From Cardiocondyla obscurior (Eukaryota > Arthropoda > Insecta > Hymenoptera > Formicidae): 64,000 bases of DNA. Under the pieces are notes generated by a model. It had not been told where the DNA came from and ran no database searches. It was given only the letters and a program-made list of their open reading frames with translations. The stretch lies in assembly GCF_019399895.1 (NCBI RefSeq), contig NC_091871.1, positions 7,159,001 through 7,223,000 on the forward strand, in the 5' to 3' direction. The first letter of the stretch is position 1, and every line of letters starts with the position of its first letter. The translations under genes and the position numbers were made by a program. This document shows positions 11,901 through 23,900 of the stretch, one piece after another.

Positions 11901-14900
11901 GAAGTAACTTTGATGATGATGCGGAGGCTGCTGCGGCTGGTGATGCTGCGGGTGATGGTGAGCATGTTGCTGCGGCGGTTGCTGCTCGTGGTAGGGCACC
12001 GCGGCCGTGAATTCCGTCGGGTAATGAGTAGGGGTGCAGGAGTACACCGGGTTGTCGTAGCACTCATCGTCCATCTTAATTCCGAGGCCCTGATATCGCT
12101 GTATCGTGTAAGTTTCTTCGAAGCTCGGTAACGGGGTAGGACTGCAACCGAAAAGGCTAACAATTTATACGAGCCTCTAAAGCTCTGTTGTCGAAAAACT
12201 TGATTAATTTAATTATAATATTAATAATGTAATTTGCACGTTATTTGAGATAACGCTGATAGGAAGTTTGCGAACGCTAGAATATTAAACGTTCAGAGTA
12301 GGCATTTTGCATACCTAAGAGAATCAGCTTGGATATCTTCGGGGAGGGGTGGCGGCGGTGGTGGCGGTTGCGATGGCTGCTGATGGTGCACACTTTGATG
12401 CGACTGAGGAGAGTCGTCAACCGGAGGCACGCCCTGCGGATTCCCAAGCTGCAATTCCGGAAAGGGATCCAACTCTTCGGGTAAACTTCCGGCATCCGTA
12501 GCGTCCGGATAAGGGCTATTTAGGAATTCCCCCAAGCCAAAGGGACTCTGCAACAAATAAAAAATCGCGATCATATTTTTAGGCGAGACTATCAATAGTA
12601 ACATAAAAATTAAATATAACAATACGTAATATAATGCTCTGAAAAATGAACGGAAAGACCGGAAAAGTAAATAATAAAAAGAAACGCAAATTAAAAGAGA
12701 AGAAAAAAAAAAAAAAAAAAAAAAAAAATACCTGCGTCGCGTAAATGACGTGAGCCAATTTGAACACCATACCGATATGAACGTTTTATTGGCAAATCTT
12801 TGATTTTTTAATTACATACCGGACAAACGAGACTCGACTATTAACTTAAAATGCCGTTTTAAATGACGTTTGCCTTTAACGGAGCCGGGACGGTCTCCAG
12901 AGAGCCGCGGCAAATCGAAGCACCCAACTGCAAGGCGGAAACATTGTTCGATCACAATTGCGAGCCGCGGCTCGTCGAGACATCGATGTACAATCGAGGT
13001 GCGCAGTGAGGATGTTCGAGAGAGGATTGGACAAGCCAAGCTCGTATCGCGTGTTGTCTATAAGCTAGCGCTCGATAGAGGCTTAGAGCCTCCGTCTCCT
13101 TCTCTCTCTTCCTGCTCCTCTCTCGCTCCCCGACCCACTTCAATCATTGATAGTCGATAGTCGATGGGCGGTAAAACACTATACCGGCTCGCGATTAAAT
13201 ATTCGCGCGGCAATAGGATAATAATAAACGACGGATCCCGCATCGAAACACTTCGCAGACCGACTCGGGAAGAAATTATATACGCCGCGAAATTACGTAC
13301 CCTAATGAATTACCCAATCGGCCCGTAAAGTTTTCAAACTACGGCTAACTTTCAAAATCGACGATGGAGATTTATCGCGTCTCGATACTCCTCGTAGCGA
13401 TTTATGTAATCGTATGATAATGCTTCGCCTGCCGCTTGCGAAATGACTGTATCACGTTCGCTGTATTTCAAAAAAAAAATGTATTATTGATTATAATCGC
13501 GAGCCGAAATAGGAATATAATCGAAAACGAGTGGGATCATCGTGCCCCAATTCCGTAAGCAGAAAAACGATACTCTAAGTATTATTTGACTCTCAAATGT
13601 GCGGATGGCACATTTTTATTTATTGCGTTTATTTGAAATAATAACAATTATTTTTCACGATAACCGAAATACATCTAAAGGGGATTTGTATCGTCGCGAA
13701 ATAAATTCGCGACCTCGATTTAAAAAAAAAAGTGTATTTTGAAATCTAAGAAAACGAAAAAAAAGGAAACGCCGCGAGACATTTTACGGCGGGAAGTGAA
13801 GAATAGCGTTGCGAGAAAGAGGAGGAGAGTGAAAAGAGATGGTGGAAGAGGGTGGATATTCAATTTGCAAGTGCCGGTTCCGCTTCGAGCTGACATTTCG
13901 CTCATCGCTCCCTCGAGGACCGGCGATCGAAGTCTCGTCCTTCCAGACCGTGAATAAATGGCCTGCTAAACGGCATGCTAAAACCACCCCTCCTATAGCT
14001 TCTCTATTTTCCCCGCTAAATTGCCGAGACAAACTCTTATTGCTTCGCTAATTCCGCGGCACATTCTTGATTAACTGACCGCAACGGGTTTATGTACAAA
14101 AATAAAAAAGAAAGGAAAAAAAAAAAATAAAACTGAGACCGAGAGAGAATACGAGAGAAATGGAGAAAAAGGGGAGAAACAGGTAGGAAAACCTTAAGTT
14201 ATACGGAATGCAGATGTGCGTGATAGTGCATGCCACGATTACAAGAACTCGAGAGAGTCTGATTACTGGCCCAAGTAGCATCCGAGAATCCGAGTAGTTG
14301 ATAAAAATTAGAATAAAAAGATCAGATCGCGACGCGATAATTTTAAACTGGTCGTGTAAAAGCAAGCTTATCGATGGGAAATAGTGGGATGACCATATTT
14401 CAGTGATAATGTACCACGCGGTTTTCGCGGTCGATCGATAACGTTACTTTGCGTGCTAGATATGATAAGGAATGATATAAGAAGAAAATGATAGTCTAAA
14501 AAATCAACACTGATAAGCTTTTAAAAAAAAAAATTTTATTAATTTTTTTTAGGAATTAAATATTTTTATTTAATTAAATTATAACGAAGATCACATGATT
14601 TCGTAAATTATATTAAATTCACCGGAAAAATAAACATGTCAAAGTTCATTTTTGCCGAATTAAAATTACTTAATCTTTCGCGGCACGCTTTTCTAGATTT
14701 ACTTTCTTGGAATAATATTATGCACCTATATATTACATGATGTTCTCTTGAAATTATTTATGAGACGGGACGAAATGAGATACGAGCGCTTACACGGGCG
14801 AATATTATTACATAAAATTACAACTTATGTTGCATCACGAAGACATGCGAGCATGAAGGCTTAACTGATCCACGCGACGTAATCAATGCAGCATACGATC

Positions 14901-17900
14901 TCAAGACTCACGGTGCAGTCGACATTTTAAAATCTTGATTAAATTTATCTTCAAATTTTATTTTATCCCAATTTTACTTATCATTAAATATTACAAGACA
15001 CGCGCGTTATTTACTCTTACATCTACGTCAAAAAAAAAAATAAAAATAAAAATTGTTTTACACTCCGATGTCGTCAAAATTAAACAAGTTTCGATTTAAA
15101 ATTCAATTCGTGTGATAAACAAATTAATAGTGAAACGCATCGTGAAATGTGTGCGGGGCATAAAAAATCGAGCTCACCTGTGTCTGCAAAAGTAGCATGC
15201 TTGATGCCACTGTGAGGGCGGTCGTAGTCGTGGTGATGGACGATTGATTAGTGCAGGCGAGAACCGGAACGGTAGCTTGACGTTGCTGTTGTCGTTGGCG
15301 ATGTAGTTGTTGCTGCTGCTGTTCTACCTCGCTACGAGTAACAGCTACCGCACGCTGGCTACCGTTGCTGTTGTCGCTGTCGCCGTTCGGCGAATGCAGT
15401 TGCCCTGCAACATTCAGGTAAACATTCTTATTATTTTACATTATATTACATAATTACTATCATTTAAATCGCCCTAAATCAAAGATGAACAATTATGCGA
15501 AATAACATATTTAAAAAAAAAAAAAAAAGAAATTGGTAAAAATATTTTGAGAATTCGAGAAAGAATATTATTGAAAGCTGTTATTCCGTTTAAAATTAAT
15601 GTATTGACAAAATTGGGTTTTTTAATAAATTAAGGATCGATAAAAAATTCAACTTTGCCAGTTATTATTATTATTAATATTTAGTATTGTTTATTAAAAC
15701 ATTTTTCGTAGCTGCGTTTAAATAGTGGGAAAATAGTTTGAGGTGTGGGGTGTGGGTTATATAACACGCTTCTCCAATAAGAGACTTCGAACTAGTCGAT
15801 AAATAATGTGCATGTTGTCTATCGTTAAATGCTAGCAAATATGGAGTACGGACTAACATTATTCATTACGCGCGGAGCGACAAAAATGGATCGCAACCTC
15901 GTTTCTCGGTGCGAGAAAACTTTCTGATATGTCAATTTTAAATGACACTTTTTTCTATCACAAGAACGGGCTGCGTATTGATGTTCGGCATTCTACGGTG
16001 AACTTCCGGTGCGCGGTATAAGAGTAACGCATTAGATGCAACTCGGTCGTTCTCCGACGTTTGAATCTCCGTACGTGGTTGAAATCGATTTCAAGCATTT
16101 TATTTTAAAACGAGAAAATTGCGTTTAGCAAGAGCGCAGTTTTGGTAAATATTCTTTCCGTTTCAAGTTTCACAATTTTTCTGCAAACTCCTTATTTGCG
16201 TATTAATGTAACAAAATCAGAGGCAACGATTATATATTTCAAATATAATTTTTAATTAACGTTAAAAGCGCAAGTGCATTTATTAATTTCGACGCGAAGT
16301 TTTTTGAGAGAACCGCAAAAAAATACGTACAGTATCTACGATACTGCGAATGTCCATCGTCCATGGTGATCATGTCTGCATAGACTACTGCGGTACAGAA
16401 AATTACACGGTGAAGTTTTACGATCTTCGTCGATCCCCAAACGTTTAATGACTCAGCGAGTCTAATTAACGGCAGCGCGTTAACGAGAAAACTGTTCCAA
16501 GTCACTGTCACCACGTCGCAGCGCGATCGAGAGATCTCCAGTGGATCTTATTAATCGGTGAGTTCTCGTCGCCGACTGAGCGGCGGAACGTCGTCGGGAC
16601 GTTCTATATAGGGTGGTCTCGAACACCCCGGGGAGACATAAAATCATTGGCATTTAAAATACTACAACCCCGTTCTATACAAACAACCACGCGCCCTACC
16701 TCCCTTCGCGATTATTATTACGCGATATTATCCCCCGACGGCCGGGCGGTAGACAGTCTCATGCCGACGATCAAACGCTTGCTACGAAGCACCATCAAGC
16801 GGGTTTTTCTCTACGTAATTAACACGAATTAATAAATCGTTGTTAATAACTTGATAAATTTCTCACGTTGCAAACTTTAAAATTAGATTTTAATTCGCGT
16901 TTCTCGCGAATATTGAACCGGGGAAATCAATTTTTTTTAACTGTAAAATAATACAGTTCCTAGATTTGAATTTTAATTAACAGATATAGAGTCAACGAGA
17001 ACGTCGATGATTTATCAAATCGAAAGCAAGGGTTTTGACACGCGAGTAATCCGATACGACAGCCGGATGCAGGACGTCCCAGCGCACCGAGATGCCATTC
17101 GTTGATAGTCACGGGTATCGAAATCGCACTCGATTTAATTCCATGAACGCGGACCACCCGCCGCGAACTCGCGGAATCATCGGCCGTAAGCGATTTTACC
17201 GTGACGCCGATCGAAGGGTGTGTTATGTGCGCGGAAGAAGCGACGATTAGGCACAATGGACCGGCTGTTTCGATGAATTAAACGCGTGCGAGAGAAAAGA
17301 ACAAGCTGGTTGCGCGCGAAATGACTGTAAAGCGAACGGAGAAAACAAGGTAGATTTCACGTAAAAGAACATTTAAATTTACCACATGTTAATTAACCTG
17401 AGATAAGAGAATCTAATTACTGATAGATTCGAGGAAAATAAGAGTGCGTCGTAGAATAAATCTCGACTGCGCCCAATTAAAGTGTTTGATGCTAATGGAA
17501 AATAAAGCGATTCAGTCGATCATTTCTGACGTCCGAAAATTCTGGGATTACTAATTGGCTCGTAAACATTGACCTGTAATTAGCGGGACTATCTACCGGT
17601 ACGCGATAGTCGCGTGCTTCGTCGAAATAAAAACACTTGTGCGTTCCCGCTGCTGTAAAATACAATGTCGTTATCATCACGCAATAAATTAACCGGCACT
17701 AAGAGAACGTCAACCTCCAGCGTTACAGTTAATTGAACGTCGTTGTGTACCTTGTCCGTGATCATTTTTGCGTGCGAAAACGGCACTTAATAGCCCGCGG
17801 CAGAAAGATACCATAAAATCCACGATTCAAGATTACGTAAAAGCAGAGTGCAATTTCTCGCAATCTCATCTACGAAAGTTACGACGGAAATAAGCAAGTG

Positions 17901-20900
17901 TAATGCGCTAAATACAAATGCAACAACTGCGATGGTAACTTGATAAAAAGCACACACGGTAATATCATTAGCAGTTGAGCTATTTAAAAAATCTTTTCAT
18001 TGACAGAAGACGTAAAATTAAAATATTAATTAATTCCCAAGACTTGGTAACGTTTATAATTTTATTATTACGGTGCAGCTTTTGTTATCAGCTTTATATA
18101 TTTTTTTTTAAGTATATTATAAATCTAGGTCCTTCGATATTTTTTTGTTTCAAACTTTTTCGCTTTCGAGTCTTTGCCCCAAATGCTCTCTCGTCTCAAC
18201 TCTTGCCGCTGAAATCGTATAACGGGTCCACGTGCACGCGGAAGAGCACAGCGGCGCCGTAGGCAGGGGTGAACGGCACGAAGGCGAAGAGGCAGAGAGC
18301 GGAGTGGAGTGGAGCGGCGAACGGTTGAGGGAAAAGAGTAGGGCTCGCCAGAACACCGGTGCCAGGTGAATTGCAGCGATCCGGTGTGCAGGGTCCTCCC
18401 ACGAACCACGCCTCTCCACGTGCCACCACGTGCACGCTCGTTCGCGCGCTCGCCTCACCTGCCGATCACTGGGTACCTCCGTCGTCCGCGGCTTCCTCTC
18501 GCGAGTCCCGCGTTTCCGCCTTTGCCTCCTCTCGTTCCGTCTCGTTTGCCGGTTCCTCGAAGATCCTTGCCTCCCGTCGCGAAAACCGAGACGCGCAACG
18601 AATAAATCCAAGCCCTCCGCTTATCTCGCGTACGCACCGGACGTAATTCGATTACGTCGCGACGGGGAAGAATCTCGCGATGAAACGAAGGCCCCGCCGG
18701 GTGACTTCAACGCGAGTAAGGGAACAACGCGCCGTGGATTTCCCGCGGATCTTTACGCGCGGCGCGATTCGATAACGGCAAATGTTATAAAACAGCCGAC
18801 CGAAAAATGATTAACAATGGATTCGAGCAACGCGCTCTCAAGCCAGGCATTATGGACTTTCTCCGCGCAATCGGCCGCAAATAGCAGAAGATCGTGCGAA
18901 CACACGTTTTACATGTGCGTAGATTTAGATGAGAGTCAGTTACAGCATGAAATCACATCCGCGTGCTGTAATATCGTATAGATGAGCGGAGGAATGAATA
19001 GAACGGGTAGGCGGGGGTTAGGTAGACAGAGTAGCCGTGCCGGAGATTGCTAAATCGAAGGGGGAGGGGGGGGGGGTACCGGTCGTTGCTACGAGAATCA
19101 TAGCTATAATTTCGTTTTGCGCTTACATTGTACATGTGGCCGGAGATAATTCCATCCTTAGAATGATTCTAGTTGCCATAACCAGTAAATTACCGTCGAG
19201 CGGATTATCTCTGAGAGCGACGCGTCTCGAGCGGCCGCGAAGAGAAAGGCATATTGTTGCCGATCGCCAGACAACTCCCGGGAGATTCACCCGCGATGCA
19301 AATCAGCCGGACGGTTCTACGCGAGCTTACAACGCTTCAAAGATTACGATCGGCTTTTCCGTCGTTGGCGATTAGCCTCGCGGCCGCCGCCGGGAGAATG
19401 TCCGCGCGAAGAATGCGTTCCGTCCTTCTCGCGTGTGTCGCGACGGAAAAATGCACGTGCGCGACGACGTATAAATACCCCGATTGCACTGAAATTGCGT
19501 TAACACTTCGCGGCACGGCACCCGAAGCCAATGCGCCTGGTGTCCCACGATTCGATTTCACGCCGCTCACATTCCAGAAATATTGTGGCGATCTGAAGGG
19601 AGAAGTCGAAAGACATACGGCTTTCAGATTTATTTCACATACGGTTTGACCATTGCATAAAAAAAATTCTCTTGTAATTATGATTCCCGCAAGCGAACAA
19701 TTTTCCACTCTTCTATCATATTTTCATATTCCGCTTTAATAATTCCCGCACGTTTAACATACGTATGTATAGGTTCCTTTAAAAAAAAAAAAAGAATTAA
19801 TTTACAGAAAGAGTTTTATTCCACTAAGTATTTTATAAGAGGCACGTGCGTGTAAAACGATTTGCAGCAATTATCTTGAGTAAACCTCCGTTCTAGGAGT
19901 GCAAATTACATCGAGTTTATTTAAGAGAGACCGCGCGAGTCCATCGCGGGTTTCATAAGGAAAAAGGACTCGCGTGTGAGAATCTAAAGTAGCAGAAAGC
20001 AGCGGTGTCTCTTACTTAGCAGTGAAAGGGTTAATTATGATCGTCCGGCATCTGGCGCGAAGCGGACAGATCCGCGGGGCCTCTGTCGTGTGGGCGAGCA
20101 CGATGGGGGCCTTAAATCGAGAGGATATCCCCGCGGTTTATGTGCCGCACGATATCGGGTCCCGCTTTCTCTCGCTTCTCTCACGCACGCATCGCGGCGG
20201 AACGTTAGGTGTGCCCGCATACGAGATGAGCCCATTGATCGGCCGCGAAGGAAAGCTCGCGGATAAAATGCCTCCTCCACACCCCTTTTCGATCGTTAAA
20301 CGTGACGGTGCTCCGCGCGCGTTATTTATTCTTAATTTTTCTACGTTAAATAAAATTATTTTTTATTTAATAAATTGATAAATTGTTTCTGTACGCACCG
20401 AAAAATAATTGTATTCTTTGAATGAACTTTTATAATTAATAATCTGTACTTGGAGAGTACGTACGAAGTACGCACCTTGCGCATAATTATTTATCTATAG
20501 GTATATTTTTACTGTGTATTGATATTTGATTAACCGAACAAAATTTTTTTTTCTTTGTTTCAGATAAAGATCGAGAAAGGGAGTGTAGTCAAGTGCAATG
20601 AAGCGAAATGAAACGTCCCGTCGTCGCAGATACTTAATAAACGAACCGCCGGCGGTTCGTCGGCCGTCTCGCGAATATCGTTAAAGTTACCGGTCGATTG
20701 TTATATGATTTTTATAACCGGGAATGTCGTGCAACAGTATCGCGCGATTTTAAATTCACCCGGTCGCGGCTTTCGCGAGTATCTTATGCGCAAAAGGAAA
20801 ACCCGTACTGCGAAGAGGAGTAGGCCTTAAAGAAACATCGTGCATCGGTGGAGCACGTTTCAGTAAGTTTCAATTTTTATTATGAAATCGCATGTCTTTT

Positions 20901-23900
20901 TTATAATGCGGGAAAAGTGTATCGCACGCCAAAAAAATATTAAAAAATAAAAAATACTAGTAATAAAAATCTACGGGATAATAAAAATAATTAAAATCTT
21001 AAAAATAATAAAAATAATCGACTACGAACTTCTAGCTAAAGGTCAGAGATTAAAGTTTTCCGTGAAAATTATTTGCAGCGCGATAAATGACAAGTGACAT
21101 TGCGGTGAGGTCTCAATTCGATCGCGGATTGATAGAACGATAATTGCCGGCAAATCGCCGAGGCTTATCTGTGTCAGAAGTAATAATCGTCGGATGATGA
21201 ATCAATCGTGGTAAAGGATAATAATTCAATTCCGCGAGGCGTCACGCCGCGGCTCTCGAGCCCGGCTGCATTTGCATACCACTCGGGTCTCCGAATAAGA
21301 TTACGCGTAATTTACGCACGTGCGTTATCGCCACGTGTCGTGCGCGAGATATAAAGAAACGGCTAAATAACGCTAGTCACCCATCTCCTTTATCTATACC
21401 GTATTTTGAAAGTACCCAGGTGTTATGCGCCGCCGAGGCCGTCGTGTGAATCTTCGATGTCAGGCTGCTTTCACTTTAATTAAATTTAGCAAGAGATTAA
21501 TGTTAATGCGCCTTGCCGCCGCGAAGTTAACGCTTGAAATACAGACCGCTTCAGAAATAATGTGCCTCTTCCATTAATAAATAAATCTCGAGTCGATTTT
21601 TTTTTTTCGTAAAGATTCTATCTTAAAAAATTGGTCTTTTTTAATTGTTGCCGCTTAATAATCGACGCTGATTAATTTTCTCTCGATTAGGCTTGCTTTA
21701 CGCCAAAGCTTTTTCATGCGTCACCCACCAATTTTTAAAGATAGGACGAGACTAACATATGTATAGGTAGACGCGGGGGCGGCGGGGAGTGGTGGGAGGA
21801 ACGGAGCGAGAGCGAGCGCGAGCCTTACGTGCCGCGCGCTAGGTAGATTCCCCCACCACTCCCACTCTCGCTCTGTCCTTCTCCAGCGGTCGCGCGAGCA
21901 TACACATATTACGCACTGCACGGCAAGCACGTGTCTCCGTGCCGTAAGTAATTCGCACTTCCGTTTAACGAAAACCGCCCGGCCCGGCACGAGAACTACG
22001 ATTAAACTTGATATTCTTTTTGTTACAGATCGTCGCAGTTGCGTCCCGCAGTCGTCAACGAATGTGTCGTTCACCGCCGATATTGAGAGACATACGAACC
22101 GCAGTGGGTTCGTCGGTCGGTCCCGGACTTCCGTAGAATATTCGGGCGGAATCTTTTGTCGTACGACTTTCTTATTAACGCGAGTGCCGAACAGGAAACG
22201 CGCGTAAGTGACGATTGAGTAATTTTCGCGATTAAAATCACGGCCGGGGTGCTCGCGAGTTACTCGTGCGCGGAGGGATGACTCGGCACGTCCCAGCTGA
22301 GAGGAGGAGCAGGCCTCGGATAGGCATCCTGCATCGGCGGAGCAACTCTTAAGTAAGTATAAATTAAAAAAGAAGATCTTTTCTTTTTATTAATCTCATT
22401 AATTAACCGACATGTATGTATTAATAATTTCTTTTTTATGTTACAGTCACCGGCAGAACTCTTCAACTCCGCTGATGCTCATGCAGATTTGGTGAGTCGA
22501 TTTTTTATTTCGTAATTTATAATTGAGGTCTTGTAAAAAAATAGCGTGCGTATAGTTTCTTCTAGTAAAAAATAAAATAGGAAAAAAAAAATCGTAGTGG
22601 TCTTTCGTTCTTAAAATGAAAATCGTGGAACCTTTCGAAAACTAAACTTTCGAGATGCAAACGCCGACGTCTCATTCTTCAACTTCAAGCGCGCTTAGCG
22701 GAATCTTGCAATCGTAGTCGAATGTAAAATATGAACCGCGTAAAAAGATTCGAGATTGACAAATGGCAAAGCCGCGGCGTTATTTACGCGGAGAGGAAAA
22801 TGATTTAGGATTTATTGATGAATTCATAAATAACGGATGAGTTATGCGACTCTGAATACGCCGCGTACGCGCGCCGACAATCACCATTTCTCTAAAGGAG
22901 ACGATGATGACGACGCACGCTCGCCGCTTTTATTCCCGGCTATTCTTTAGCGTGCTCGAGGAATCTGTAGAGTAGCCCACGTGACGCGCGGTAGATCTTA
23001 TTACCGCGCCGTTTAGCGGTGGCATTTAATTTTAAATACGACGGTGGGCACTTCTCGATACTTCTTAGTCGTCGTTTACGGTCAGCCTCATCGATTACAT
23101 GTTTACCGGCTCGTATACCTGTTTGAGACTGTAATTAAATTAATGGGTCGACTGATTACATGGTATTCCCTTGATCAGTGTCTTTGACAAGAAATACGAG
23201 AATCTAATGCCTCGACGGCGGCGTTAAACCTCCGCGAGCGCGCCTTCAGCTGTTCGCAAGTAGCGCGTCTCCTTTCAGCGCCGATAGCGCGCGGGGGTCT
23301 TTGTGTAAATTAAATCAAGTATCGAAACGCTAGGTTGCTAGACCGTTCCCTACACGCGTGGCTGAGAATATCATTCCTCCGCCGGGCTATAAAGGAGATC
23401 AATAGCGATTTCAAATGAAATCGGTTTTCTCGGCGAGCCTCGCGTTTACCTCGCGGTTTATCATTATCTCAATAGTGTATCCTATCCGCGCAAGTCGTGT
23501 GCACGCCCGTTGCCCCGCGGTTTCCCTCGCGCGGAGGTGATAGAAGAGGCACGAGTAGGAGAATGAGAATGAGATAGATAGATAGAAAAGGATGAAAGAA
23601 GGATACGGAGAGGCGCTTGCGACACGCAGGCTCCGGCGCAACCAGCCCGATAGGTAGGTAGGTAGGTATATCGCCCCCTGACCCCGAAGAACTACCGTGA
23701 GACCGGCTTAGCTCCGGCGGAGCACTCTCCTTTGCTCTCCGCTCAGCGCGCCGTGCATCGCGTGCATGCACGTGCCCGTGTACGTGCACGTGCACACATA
23801 CGCGCGCGTCGTTCTCCTCCGCGAAGCGCCGGCGAGCGTAAGAAGAGTGGGCACGCGTGACACGAGGGTGAAGGGAACGACGGATGGGAGTCTCGTGGGT

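Larger units (their letters stand above)
21750..22491 (+). ncRNA. spliced lncRNA unit, copy A
   Basis: The plus-strand unit has three proposed exons. Exon 1 is of unknown start and ends at 21943 (GTGCC|GTAAGT). Exon 2 is 22029-22352 (TGTTACAG| ... CTTAA|GTAAGT). A mini-exon at 22447-22491 (TGTTACAG| ... TTTG|GTGAGT) implies further exons downstream. Every border is a near-perfect splice consensus. The same organisation recurs 16 kb away in copy B. Exon 2 has stops in the frame that is open in copy B, so coding is unlikely. It is antisense to Hr38 inside its first intron. Function is unknown. A role in controlling Hr38 is possible but is only inference from position. Confidence 0.65.

Noticed and set aside
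16239..16514. 91-codon minus open frame just downstream of the 16.6-kb promoter
   Set aside because: It begins with GTG GTG, not ATG, and no phase-compatible donor leads into Hr38 exon 2 or 3. No domain was recognised.
18196..18435. 79-codon minus open frame with hydrophobic segment
   Set aside because: The first codon is GTG. No family resemblance or splice context supports it.
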